5,734 nt of DNA, from assembly GCA_030044105.1 (NCBI GenBank), contig JASHWL010000020.1, forward strand, positions 1 through 5,734. Reading direction: 5' to 3'. Below, in pieces: positions 1 to 5,499 of this stretch. Positions within the stretch are counted from its first letter, which is position 1, and each line of letters opens with the position of its first letter. The stretch comes from Thermoplasmata archaeon (GTDB lineage Archaea > Thermoplasmatota > Thermoplasmata > Lutacidiplasmatales > UBA184). A program made the translations under genes and the position numbers. The notes under the pieces were generated by a model, which searched no databases, was not told the DNA's origin, and was given only the letters and a program-made list of their open reading frames with translations.

Positions 1-1
1 C

Positions 2-37
2 ACCTTCTGCGGCAAGTGCGGCACGCGGTTCAGCTGA
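2..37 (+). CDS. C-terminal end of a zinc-ribbon protein (partial)
   Basis: The first bases, read from position 2, encode TFCGKCGTRFS followed by TGA at 35-37. A CxxC-G-T-R-F ending is the usual second half of a small zinc ribbon placed at the extreme C-terminus of many archaeal proteins, often behind a membrane or low-complexity segment. Only 11 codons are visible, so the role of the protein cannot be stated. The reading rests on the motif and on its clean ending just after the knuckle. The gene converges on the Nre gene, and the two coding ends overlap by 8 bases (30-37). Confidence 0.6.
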   Translation, partial: TFCGKCGTRFS

Positions 38-1367
38 CGGAGCCCGCGGCCAGGGCCGGCGGAGCGATCCAGTCGTCGAGCCGCCGCTGGGTCCGGGCCT
101 CGTGGAGCACGGCGCTCGCCGCCAGCCAGCGGGGCAGCGGGATGGCGAAGGTCGCCGCGATGGTCCGGGAGAGCTCCGTGAGGCTGGCAAGCCGCTCGGC
201 GGGCCGGTGCATCGCCGCGCGGACGTACTCGCGGACGTTCCAGACCCCCAGCGGGAGGATCTCGCCGGGGTGGACCTCGCGAAGCACGACCACTCCGGCC
301 TGCCGGCCCCGGTCGAGGAGCGCCTCGCTGGTCGCGAGCCGGGCGGCGTAGTAGCATCCGCCGATCGACGCATACGTCGTCCGCCCGTCGTGCCCCTCGT
401 GGTCGCCCATCACCACCAGGTTCGTCGGGTCGGGGTTCCACAGCGTGTTCGGGTACCACGCCTCGATCGACTCGTACCGGTACGCACCGGGGAGCAGGAC
501 GATCAGCCAGCGGTTGTCGAGCGCGGTCAGGCGATGGACCTCGATCTCCGACAGCTCGGGGAGCAGCCGGACCCGCTCGAGGTTCTGCTTCGAGAGGAGG
601 TCGTCGACCGCCGTGATCGACCAGCGGGTGGGCACGAGTCGGCGTCGGCCGTGACGTCCGAGGACCCCGACGCTGAAGGCCCGCTGGATGCGGCTCACCC
701 GAACCCCCCGCTCGTACAGCTCCCCGACCGCGATCCGGGCGTTCGCGTCGGTGTCCGACGCGAGCCGGTCCAAGTGGGGATCGACCCGACGCACGTCGAG
801 ACGGAACCGCTCGATCGGCGCGGACGGCCCGAACGGGGGTGCGGTGTCGGACAGCGCGAGGTGACCCCGGGGAGGTCGCCGGAAGTGCGCCTCGCTCTCC
901 GCGGACTCCCCCGCGATACCGAGCAGCTGCATGTCCTGCAGCAGCCGGATCGGGCGCTCGGCGTCCGTCACGCGGATCGGCGACGTGCCCCGGACCAGGC
1001 CGAGGCGGAACGAGACGACCTCGGAGACCGACCTTCCGACCCAGTCCTCCGGGCTGTCGAAGAGCTCCGTCGATCCGTGCTGGGGCGCGAGCAGGGGGCC
1101 GAAGGAGACCTTCGGGTACCCGAAGCGCCCGACGAACACCGCGGGAGGCGAGGAACCCTCGAGATCGTGCCCTCCCACGAGCGGGAGGGTGCGCTCGAAC
1201 GCGTGGTACTTGAGCAGGATCGGGCAGACCGGTTTGCCGCACAGCATCTGCGCGGACCGGCACCGCACGCACATCGTCGGGTCCTCGCGGAGGCCCGGGA
1301 TGCTCCACGACAGGGCCTCGAGCCCCGAGATGCCGGGAAGGGGCGGCACGGTGGACGGACTGGCCAT
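30..1367 (-). CDS. nre: Nre-family archaeal DNA repair protein
   Basis: This 445-residue protein belongs to the archaeal Nre family, whose studied members act in repair of DNA-crosslinking damage together with UvrABC and PCNA. An N-terminal zinc motif has Cys33, Cys36, Cys42 and Cys47 (CVRC, then CGKPVC). Family blocks follow: VFVGRFGYPKVSFGPL (77-92), RRLVPTRWSITAVDD (242-256), LWNPDP (309-314), GGCYYAARLA (336-345), VLREVHP (361-367) and VWNVREYVR (375-383). Near the C-terminus QRRLDDWI (427-434) fits a PCNA-interacting peptide (Q-x-x-aliphatic-x-x-aromatic-hydrophobic), followed by 11 more residues. The open frame extends back to 1625, but that extension runs antisense through a tRNA gene, so the ATG at 1365-1367 is chosen. 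The Met at 1274, just before the first Cys, is an alternative. A weak TATA-like CTTCAA lies about 27 bases upstream of 1367. The family call is firm; paralogue A versus B is not decided. Confidence 0.93.
   Translation of the reverse strand: MASPSTVPPLPGISGLEALSWSIPGLREDPTMCVRCRSAQMLCGKPVCPILLKYHAFERTLPLVGGHDLEGSSPPAVFVGRFGYPKVSFGPLLAPQHGSTELFDSPEDWVGRSVSEVVSFRLGLVRGTSPIRVTDAERPIRLLQDMQLLGIAGESAESEAHFRRPPRGHLALSDTAPPFGPSAPIERFRLDVRRVDPHLDRLASDTDANARIAVGELYERGVRVSRIQRAFSVGVLGRHGRRRLVPTRWSITAVDDLLSKQNLERVRLLPELSEIEVHRLTALDNRWLIVLLPGAYRYESIEAWYPNTLWNPDPTNLVVMGDHEGHDGRTTYASIGGCYYAARLATSEALLDRGRQAGVVVLREVHPGEILPLGVWNVREYVRAAMHRPAERLASLTELSRTIAATFAIPLPRWLAASAVLHEARTQRRLDDWIAPPALAAGSVS
66..89 (-). 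other. PCNA-interacting peptide-like motif of Nre
   Basis: These codons read Q-R-R-L-D-D-W-I, matching the PIP pattern with Gln first, an aliphatic residue at the fourth position and Trp-Ile at the last two. Nre proteins are known to carry such a C-terminal motif for binding the sliding clamp. Here it is not the very end: an Ala/Pro-rich stretch of 11 residues follows. Confidence 0.6.
1227..1271 (-). other. Four-cysteine zinc motif of Nre
   Basis: The codons encode C-V-R-C, five residues, then C-G-K-P-V-C, giving the spacing CxxC-x5-C-x4-C. This is a plausible zinc knuckle at the N-terminus of the Nre protein. It helps fix the start, since the true start must lie at or upstream of the Met directly before the first Cys (1274). 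Confidence 0.65.
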
Positions 1368-1436
1368 CGACCCGGTAAGCGTCCGGACCCTTGAAGCTCG
1401 GCGCCGGGAGGTGCTGAAACGCCCCGGGTGCGGGCC

Positions 1437-1460
1437 AGCCGCGGCCGGCGACCGCGGGCT
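1437..1460. repeat. Imperfect inverted repeat upstream of the tRNA promoter
   Basis: AGCCGCGG (1437-1444) is followed by a 7-base spacer and CCGCGGGCT (1452-1460), which pairs with it if one G is bulged. It directly abuts the TATA-like box of the tRNA gene. The DNA is very GC-rich, so this could be chance. Confidence 0.3.
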
Positions 1461-1466
1461 CAAATA
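1461..1466 (+). promoter_or_regulatory. TATA-like box of the tRNA-Pro gene
   Basis: CAAATA is an isolated A/T-rich hexamer in GC-rich sequence, centred about 30 bases before the first base of the mature tRNA. That is the usual archaeal TBP-site distance if transcription starts at or just before the tRNA. The opposite strand of the same box (CTATTTG) could also serve the divergent nre gene with a long leader. Confidence 0.5.
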
Positions 1467-1493
1467 GCGGAACGCGGTCGAGGCCGCCGGCCT

Positions 1494-1568
1494 GGGACTG
1501 TGGGGTAGCTTGGTCCATCCTTCGGGGTTCGGGACTCCGAGACGCCAGTTCAAATCTGGCCAGTCCCA
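1494..1568 (+). tRNA. tRNA-Pro (anticodon CGG)
   Basis: A full cloverleaf can be drawn. The acceptor stem GGGACTG (1494-1500) pairs perfectly with CAGTCCC (1561-1567), and A1568 is the discriminator base. The D-arm GGGTAGCTTGGTCCATCC is the pattern seen in archaeal tRNA-Pro. The anticodon stem is 1523-1527 with 1535-1539 (one G-T pair), around the 7-base loop TTCGGGA with anticodon CGG at 1530-1532, reading CCG proline codons. The T-arm is GCCAG, TTCAAAT, CTGGC (1544-1560). There is no intron and no encoded CCA, so CCA would be added after transcription. Confidence 0.96.
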
Positions 1569-1579
1569 CTGCCGTTCCC

Positions 1580-1607
1580 GTCGTCCCGGATCCCACGATC
1601 CGACGAC
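1580..1607. repeat. Bulged inverted repeat downstream of the tRNA
   Basis: GTCGT (1580-1584) pairs with ACGAC (1603-1607), and CGGATC (1587-1592) pairs with GATCCG (1597-1602) around a CCAC loop. The result is an 11-bp stem with a two-base bulge (CC, 1585-1586). It begins 12 bases after the tRNA end. It could fold in the 3' trailer of the tRNA transcript as a processing or termination aid, or be a protein-binding site ahead of the next promoter. There is no T-run directly after it, so a simple terminator is not shown. Confidence 0.45.
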
Positions 1608-1609
1608 CT

Positions 1610-1623
1610 GAGCGCGGCCGCTC
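1610..1623. repeat. Short GC-rich inverted repeat before a promoter
   Basis: GAGCG (1610-1614) and CGCTC (1619-1623) form a perfect 5-bp inverted repeat around CGGC. It lies three bases after the larger inverted repeat and about 7 bases before the TATA-like box of the exported-protein gene. Confidence 0.35.
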
Positions 1624-1627
1624 ATTC

Positions 1628-1636
1628 CTGTTATCT
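1628..1636 (+). promoter_or_regulatory. TATA-like box of the small exported-protein gene
   Basis: CTGTTATCT contains TTATCT centred about 27 bases before the ATG at 1661, the spacing expected for a leaderless archaeal transcript. No purine-rich ribosome-binding site is clearly needed or seen at the ideal distance before the ATG. Confidence 0.5.
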
Positions 1637-1660
1637 CTCCCAGGGGTTCGTCCGAGGGGC

Positions 1661-2149
1661 ATGTCGACCCCGCTCCGGACGGACGCGACGAACGGCGGGG
1701 ACCGGCGGAAGCCGGTGCTGTTCGCCGGACTCGCGGTCGCCGTGTCGGTGGGGGTCGCGGTGGCCCTGCTGGTCGGGGCCCACGGGAGCCCGGCCCCGTC
1801 AGCCCAGGGGGGCACGATCCAACCGGGGCTCGTCCAGGTGACCGAGGTGGAGTGGAACTTCGCGGGCTACCCCTGCGACGGCGAACCGACGTTCCTCGAA
1901 GGCCCGGGAGCCGAGGTCGCCGCGGGATCCTCCCTCAACCTCACCCACCGCGTGGTCAACGACGCCAGTCTCGGAACCTGCACGTTCCAGGACCCCTCCG
2001 TGCCGGCCGGATTCACGGTACTCGATTCCGACCTGCCGATCACGGTCGACGGGGAGGCCAACGCGACGATCCAGCTCGAGATCGCGACCCCGGCGAGCGG
2101 CTGGAACGCGAGCCTCACGGTGACCGTCGAGGTCGTGACGGCGCTCTGA
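1661..2149 (+). CDS. Small membrane-anchored exported protein of unknown function
   Basis: The 162-residue product starts with a charged stretch (residues 1-18, with RRK at 15-17) and a hydrophobic segment at about 19-39 rich in Val, Ala and Gly. This is a signal peptide or N-terminal membrane anchor, and the rest lies outside the membrane. The exported part has alternating hydrophobic and polar residues typical of a single beta-sandwich domain, ending in a strand-like SLTVTVEVV. Cys72 and Cys107 are the only cysteines and could form one disulfide. Sequons at Asn93, Asn134 and Asn149 suggest N-glycosylation. The start is supported by the TATA-like box 27 bases upstream. I do not recognise the family. 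It is a monocistronic-looking unit converging on the hydrolase gene, with 32 bases between the stops. Confidence 0.8.
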   Translation: MSTPLRTDATNGGDRRKPVLFAGLAVAVSVGVAVALLVGAHGSPAPSAQGGTIQPGLVQVTEVEWNFAGYPCDGEPTFLEGPGAEVAAGSSLNLTHRVVNDASLGTCTFQDPSVPAGFTVLDSDLPITVDGEANATIQLEIATPASGWNASLTVTVEVVTAL

Positions 2150-2181
2150 GGGAGGCGGAGCCCCCGGCGGGGCCCCGGTAT

Positions 2182-2850
2182 CTAGCGCCGACCGGCGACG
2201 GCGCGGACCGCCTTCCCGCCGTCCTTCAGGATCGGACCGCCATGGTAGGTGAGCAGCGAGTCGATCGAGAGCTGGGCCATCCGCCGGGCCGAGATCAGCG
2301 CGGTCGGCGAGTGGTGGGTGTAGTCCGGCACGGTCAGGATCGCCCCGTCCCCCTCTCCGAAGAACAGGTCGCCGGAAAAGAGCCGCCGGTGCTCGGGCTG
2401 GTAGTAGGCGGTGTGCCCGGGCGTGTGTCCGGGCGTGTGGTAGGCGATCAGGCCCCCCGCGGCGTCGACCGTGTCGCCGTCCTTGAGCGTCTCGTCGACC
2501 ACGAACGGCTCCGCGGGCGGTGTGCCCGGGCCGTCGTACGGCGGGTCCACCGCGATGTAGGCGGCCTCGATCCAGTGGGCGAACGTCTTCGCCCGGGTCT
2601 TCGCCGCGAGCTCCTTGAGCGACCCCACGTGGTCCCGGTGGAGGTGGGTGATCAGGATCTTCTTGATGGAGGTCGGCTCGATCTTGTGGCGCGCGAGGTA
2701 CGCCTCGACGGCCGCGTGCGCCCCCGGGAGCCCCGTGTCGATCAGGGTCCAGGTCGCCCCCTTGTCCTTCAGCAGGTAGACGTGCGTCGAGAAGTCCGGG
2801 CTCGGGTCGACTCCTTCCACCATGTGTACGCCGGGCAGGATCTCCGCCAT
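2182..2850 (-). CDS. Metallo-beta-lactamase-fold hydrolase
   Basis: The 222-residue protein is a compact single-domain metallo-beta-lactamase superfamily hydrolase with a complete binuclear metal site. It has Asp38 in LIDTG, the signature THLHRDH with His69, His71, Asp73 and His74, a third-motif His in HTPGHTPGHT (138-147, probably His142), the bridging Asp161 in FSGDLFF, and His203 in TYHGG near the C-terminus. Proteins like this hydrolyse thioesters, lactones, phosphoesters or beta-lactams; the substrate cannot be told from sequence, and resistance should not be inferred. There is no signal peptide, so it is probably cytoplasmic. The ATG at 2848-2850 is supported by a TATA-like box about 32 bases upstream. 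It ends with TAG and is divergent from the surface-protein gene. Confidence 0.93.
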   Translation of the reverse strand: MAEILPGVHMVEGVDPSPDFSTHVYLLKDKGATWTLIDTGLPGAHAAVEAYLARHKIEPTSIKKILITHLHRDHVGSLKELAAKTRAKTFAHWIEAAYIAVDPPYDGPGTPPAEPFVVDETLKDGDTVDAAGGLIAYHTPGHTPGHTAYYQPEHRRLFSGDLFFGEGDGAILTVPDYTHHSPTALISARRMAQLSIDSLLTYHGGPILKDGGKAVRAVAGRR

Positions 2851-2877
2851 GGTCCCTCGGCCCGGCTAGGCGACCCA

Positions 2878-2888
2878 TCATAAATCGG
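2878..2888 (-). promoter_or_regulatory. TATA-like box of the MBL-fold hydrolase gene
   Basis: On the minus strand the bases read CCGATTTATGA, with TTTATGA centred about 32 bases before the start codon at 2850. It is one of the few A/T-rich stretches in the divergent intergenic region and fits a TBP site for a transcript with a very short leader. Confidence 0.6.
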
Positions 2889-2893
2889 TTCGT

Positions 2894-2920
2894 CGCGGCC
2901 GGGAGCGCGCTCCCGCCGCG
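2894..2920. repeat. Palindrome between divergent promoters, candidate operator
   Basis: CGGGAGCGCGCTCCCG at 2900-2915 is a perfect 16-bp palindrome. It extends with CGCGG (2894-2898) and CCGCG (2916-2920) if one C at 2899 is bulged, giving arms of 13 bp. It lies between the TATA-like box of the hydrolase gene and that of the surface-protein gene, where a dimeric regulator could affect both. No regulator gene is next to it, so the role is inferred from position and symmetry. Confidence 0.45.
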
Positions 2921-2934
2921 GTGGGCCGGGGTCG

Positions 2935-2949
2935 CCGCTCCGTCAGCGG
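2935..2949. repeat. Short inverted repeat before the surface-protein promoter
   Basis: CCGCT (2935-2939) and AGCGG (2945-2949) form a 5-bp inverted repeat around CCGTC, ending about 4 bases before the TATA-like box of the surface-protein gene. It is short and GC-rich, so it may be chance. Confidence 0.25.
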
Positions 2950-2951
2950 GG

Positions 2952-2960
2952 TTCTTATAC
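2952..2960 (+). promoter_or_regulatory. TATA-like box of the surface-protein gene
   Basis: TTCTTATAC is a strong archaeal-type TATA element in GC-rich surroundings. The centre of TTATAC is about 27 bases before the ATG at 2984 and about 21 before the ATG at 2978, which favours 2984 as a leaderless start. Confidence 0.65.
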
Positions 2961-2983
2961 CGGGCCCTACGCCATTCATGCCG

Positions 2984-4630
2984 ATGTCGCGTCGAGTGAT
3001 CGCCGTCGTCCTGACCGCCCTGCTGATCGCCTCCGCCGCCGCGGTGCTGCTCTCTTCCTCCGGATCGTCCGGTACGGCCCGGGCCGGGGACGCTTCCCCG
3101 GTGGCCGCCGGGAACGCTCCGGATTCGGCGATCGTGCCCACGCTCTACAACGGGTACGGGGACCTGTCGGGCGGCTACTATTACCCGGGAGTTCCCGGCC
3201 AGGGCACGCTCGAGTTCGGCATCGACGACGACGTGGACCACACCGTGAACGTCACGGTGTACGATCCGAACGCGACCCGGGACGGGCTCGTCAACCCGGT
3301 GTTCTCGTACGCCGCCGCGATCAACGCCACGACCGACTCGTTCTTCTCGGGGGCCGTCGGCGTCTCCTACACGTTCCCGACCCTGCCGTACGGAGGGACG
3401 TGGCTCGTCAACTTCTCCGCGCCGTCGGGCAACGTCAGCGAGTCGATCATCCTGTCGACCTACTACCTGAAGGCCTCCTCGTCGGCGACCGACCCGCAGT
3501 CGATCCTCCCCGGGGACACGTTCACGCTGTTCTGGTGGGCGTACCTCGACACCAACGGCGCGCTCTACACCCAGGGGACGAACGTCTCCATCGTCGGCCA
3601 CTACCGAGCCGACGGCGCGACGGAGAACTTCTTCTCGTCGGGGATCGCCGCGCTGCCGGTCGGTCCGTCGGGAACGTGGATCGGCGCGGTGCCGCTCAAT
3701 GCCACCGCGAACCAGGAGATCGACTTCACCCTCTGGATGACCACGGTGGTCAACGGCCACGTGGCCGAGAACGAGAGCACGGGCGTCGACGTGACGGTCG
3801 GCCACCTGGAGATCGATCAGGACGGTCTGTACCCCGCGGCGAGCGTCTGCCTCGGGTACCATGAGACGTACATCCCCGTGGGACTGCCGGTCGCCGCGTG
3901 CGTCCGGGCGGGCTCGGAGTACGCCGGGGACTTCTCCGCGATCGCGGGACTGACCGTCGGGATCAGCTACTGGAACGGGACCCACGACGTCACGCCGGCC
4001 GGGGCGCCGGCCACGAGCGCGACGACGAACGCCGCCGGGACGGTCGAGGTGCTGTTCAACGCGACGGCCCCGTTCATCTCCGAGCTCCAGTACCCGTACT
4101 ATGATTCCGTCAACTTCACCGTGACCGTGCCGGGAGCGAATTCCACGGTCAGCCACTGGACGCTCTGGGACAACCTCACCTGGGCCATCAACCCGTACCC
4201 GTACGCGTCGGGCGTCGTCTCCGTCGCCCTGGACCACACGGAGTACTACGCCGGGACCAACGCGACGGTCGCGTGGTCGATCGCGAGCTCCTCCACCGCC
4301 GAGACGGGTCCGATCACCGCCGACTACTGGCAGGTGTGGAACTACTACTCGGACACCGTCTACGCGGCCGGCGTCTTCACCGGGACCGCCCAGAGCGGGA
4401 CGTTCGCCTTCCCCATCACCACGGCGATGAGCGGGCAGGAGATCGCGGCCCAGGTATGGGCCTCGAACGCGACGCGCTCGTTCGATGGGTACGCGACCGC
4501 CAACGTGATCGTGCCGACCCTCCTCCTGACCCCCGCCTCGGGCTTCTACACCGCCGGCTCCTCCACGGCCATCACCGCCGCGTTGAGCGGCTCGGCCGCC
4601 GCCCCCGCCGGCACCACCGTCGGCTGGTAG
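2984..4630 (+). CDS. Surface protein, N-terminal part up to an in-frame TAG
   Basis: This 548-residue part is the front of a large archaeal surface protein. Residues 5-24 form a hydrophobic signal segment after MSRR, followed by a Ser/Gly/Ala linker. From about residue 75 onward come consecutive beta-rich, Ig- or macroglobulin-like units (about 75-160, 165-275, 276-385, 410-512 and 513 onward) rich in Tyr, Trp, Thr and Ser. Fifteen N-x-S/T sequons are present (for example Asn89, 96, 114, 143, 150, 200, 239, 331, 426, 495), and Cys289 and Cys306 could form a disulfide. The start at 2984 fits the TATA-like box; the ATG at 2978 and an upstream ATG at 2921 are alternatives. The TAG at 4628-4630 cuts a repeat in the middle, and the same frame continues to the membrane anchor, so as read this product would be released rather than anchored. 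The specific family is not recognised. Confidence 0.82.
   Translation: MSRRVIAVVLTALLIASAAAVLLSSSGSSGTARAGDASPVAAGNAPDSAIVPTLYNGYGDLSGGYYYPGVPGQGTLEFGIDDDVDHTVNVTVYDPNATRDGLVNPVFSYAAAINATTDSFFSGAVGVSYTFPTLPYGGTWLVNFSAPSGNVSESIILSTYYLKASSSATDPQSILPGDTFTLFWWAYLDTNGALYTQGTNVSIVGHYRADGATENFFSSGIAALPVGPSGTWIGAVPLNATANQEIDFTLWMTTVVNGHVAENESTGVDVTVGHLEIDQDGLYPAASVCLGYHETYIPVGLPVAACVRAGSEYAGDFSAIAGLTVGISYWNGTHDVTPAGAPATSATTNAAGTVEVLFNATAPFISELQYPYYDSVNFTVTVPGANSTVSHWTLWDNLTWAINPYPYASGVVSVALDHTEYYAGTNATVAWSIASSSTAETGPITADYWQVWNYYSDTVYAAGVFTGTAQSGTFAFPITTAMSGQEIAAQVWASNATRSFDGYATANVIVPTLLLTPASGFYTAGSSTAITAALSGSAAAPAGTTVGW
4628..4630 (+). other. In-frame TAG interrupting the surface-protein gene
   Basis: The codon follows GTC GGC TGG and precedes GCC TTC GGG in an otherwise continuous 823-codon frame (2984-5452). 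Aligning the broken repeat with the one before it puts W548-stop against W449-Q450 (TGG CAG at 4328-4333), with the SD pair at 555-556 matching 456-457. One C-to-T change in CAG would explain it. It may be a nonsense mutation, an assembly error, or a suppressed codon. TAG also ends the hydrolase, the monooxygenase and this gene itself. Confidence 0.8.
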
Positions 4631-4678
4631 GCCTTCGGGGTCTGGTCGGACAGCGAAGCCCAGATCGCGAGCGGATCG

Positions 4679-5452
4679 GTGGCCCTCGGCTCGACGTTCT
4701 CGGTCCCCATCGCGTCGTCGACCCCGCCCGGCTACGTCGCGATCGACGCGTGGGCGGAGTCGGGCGGCCTGGTCCTCGCGACCAACAACACGGTGATCTA
4801 CCTCGAGACCGGCTACTCGGTGCTGCTCGGCGTCGGCACGGTGTCGAGCTACTCCGACGGGAGCTACCAGCCGGGACAGACGGTGACCCTGAACTACCAG
4901 GTCGTCCCGATCGATGGCACGGCGCTCCCGCAGCAGTTCAACTTCGAGCTGACCGCGCAGGGGTACGCGTTCTACCAGCCGATCTCGACGACCCACGCGA
5001 GCGGCAGCCTCTCGTTCACGATCCCGTCGAACGCGCCCGCCGGGTACCTCACGGTCGAGCTGACCCTGGAGTCGCAGAGCCTGAACGCGGGTTCGTGCCT
5101 TCCCACCGGGACCTGCGCGGGATCGACCGCGATGCTGATCAACCCGCACCCGTCGGTGCTGAGCCTCGAGCTCGGCGCGGGCAGCGGACTCACGGTCGGC
5201 TGGCTGATCCTGCTGGTGCTCCTCATCGTCGTGGCGCTGGTGCTCTACCTCGCGCTGCGGCACCGCGGCGGCTCGAGCGGTGCGCCGGCCTCCGGGTCCA
5301 CGGTGAGCCCGACCACTCCGCTGAGCCCACCCGCGCCGGCGCCGTCCACGCCGCCGGCGACCCAGTGGCAGGAACCGAGCCCCGCGAGCCCGAGCGACAG
5401 CTCCCCGCCGCCGCTCCCGCCGCCGCTCCCGCCGCCCGGCGGCTCCTCGTAG
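4679..5452 (+). CDS. Surface protein, C-terminal part with membrane anchor
   Basis: This is the continuation, in the same frame, of the gene interrupted at 4628; the uninterrupted frame resumes at 4631. The GTG at 4679 is only the first possible start codon and has no signal peptide, promoter or ribosome-binding site of its own, so independent export is unlikely. It completes one beta repeat and adds another; the shared ending is visible as GSTFSVPIASSTPPGYV (569-585 of the full frame) and GSLSFTIPSNAPAGYL (674-689). Cys705 and Cys711 could pair. A transmembrane helix at about 737-758 (LTVGWLILLV and onward) is followed by RHR, fitting a cytoplasmic stop-transfer, and a 64-residue Pro/Ser/Gly tail with PPLPPPLPPP near its end. 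The stop is TAG at 5450-5452. Treat both parts as one gene that is either broken here or read through. Confidence 0.75.
   Translation: MALGSTFSVPIASSTPPGYVAIDAWAESGGLVLATNNTVIYLETGYSVLLGVGTVSSYSDGSYQPGQTVTLNYQVVPIDGTALPQQFNFELTAQGYAFYQPISTTHASGSLSFTIPSNAPAGYLTVELTLESQSLNAGSCLPTGTCAGSTAMLINPHPSVLSLELGAGSGLTVGWLILLVLLIVVALVLYLALRHRGGSSGAPASGSTVSPTTPLSPPAPAPSTPPATQWQEPSPASPSDSSPPPLPPPLPPPGGSS
5408..5431 (+). repeat. Two 12-bp tandem repeats in the Pro-rich tail
   Basis: CCGCCGCTCCCG occurs twice in a row (5408-5419 and 5420-5431), each copy coding Pro-Pro-Leu-Pro. Such a repeat can change copy number by slippage, altering tail length in steps of four residues without losing the frame. Confidence 0.7.
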
Positions 5453-5499
5453 GCGCGACCGCCTCCCGGGACCAACCCCTTCGCTTCGTCCTTCCGCGG

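Noticed and set aside
102..1394. A plus-strand open frame of 430 codons opposite nre
   Set aside because: Its composition is Arg/Pro/Glu-rich and shadow-like, while the minus strand encodes a clear Nre protein over the same bases.
1368..1625. N-terminal extension of Nre to an ATG at 1625
   Set aside because: The added 86 codons run antisense through the complete tRNA-Pro and its promoter, and the residues resemble nothing in Nre proteins.
2160..2173. Hairpin GCCCC-CGGC-GGGGC between convergent stops as a shared terminator
   Set aside because: It has only 5 bp in GC-rich DNA and no T-run on either side. Archaeal termination usually depends on T-tracts, so the call is not supported.
2182..2850. 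Reading the MBL-fold protein as an antibiotic-resistance beta-lactamase
   Set aside because: The metal-site motifs are shared by the whole superfamily, and there is no export signal or specific beta-lactamase feature.
4631..4645. A UUCG-type loop after the internal TAG as a recoding element
   Set aside because: Only two base pairs close the loop (CC-TTCG-GG), too weak to count as a recoding structure.
1799..5263. A minus-strand open frame of 1154 codons across three genes
   Set aside because: It is Arg/Gly/Asp-rich with no domain, runs antisense to the two exported-protein genes and in another frame of the hydrolase gene. It is the usual stop-free shadow of GC-rich coding DNA.
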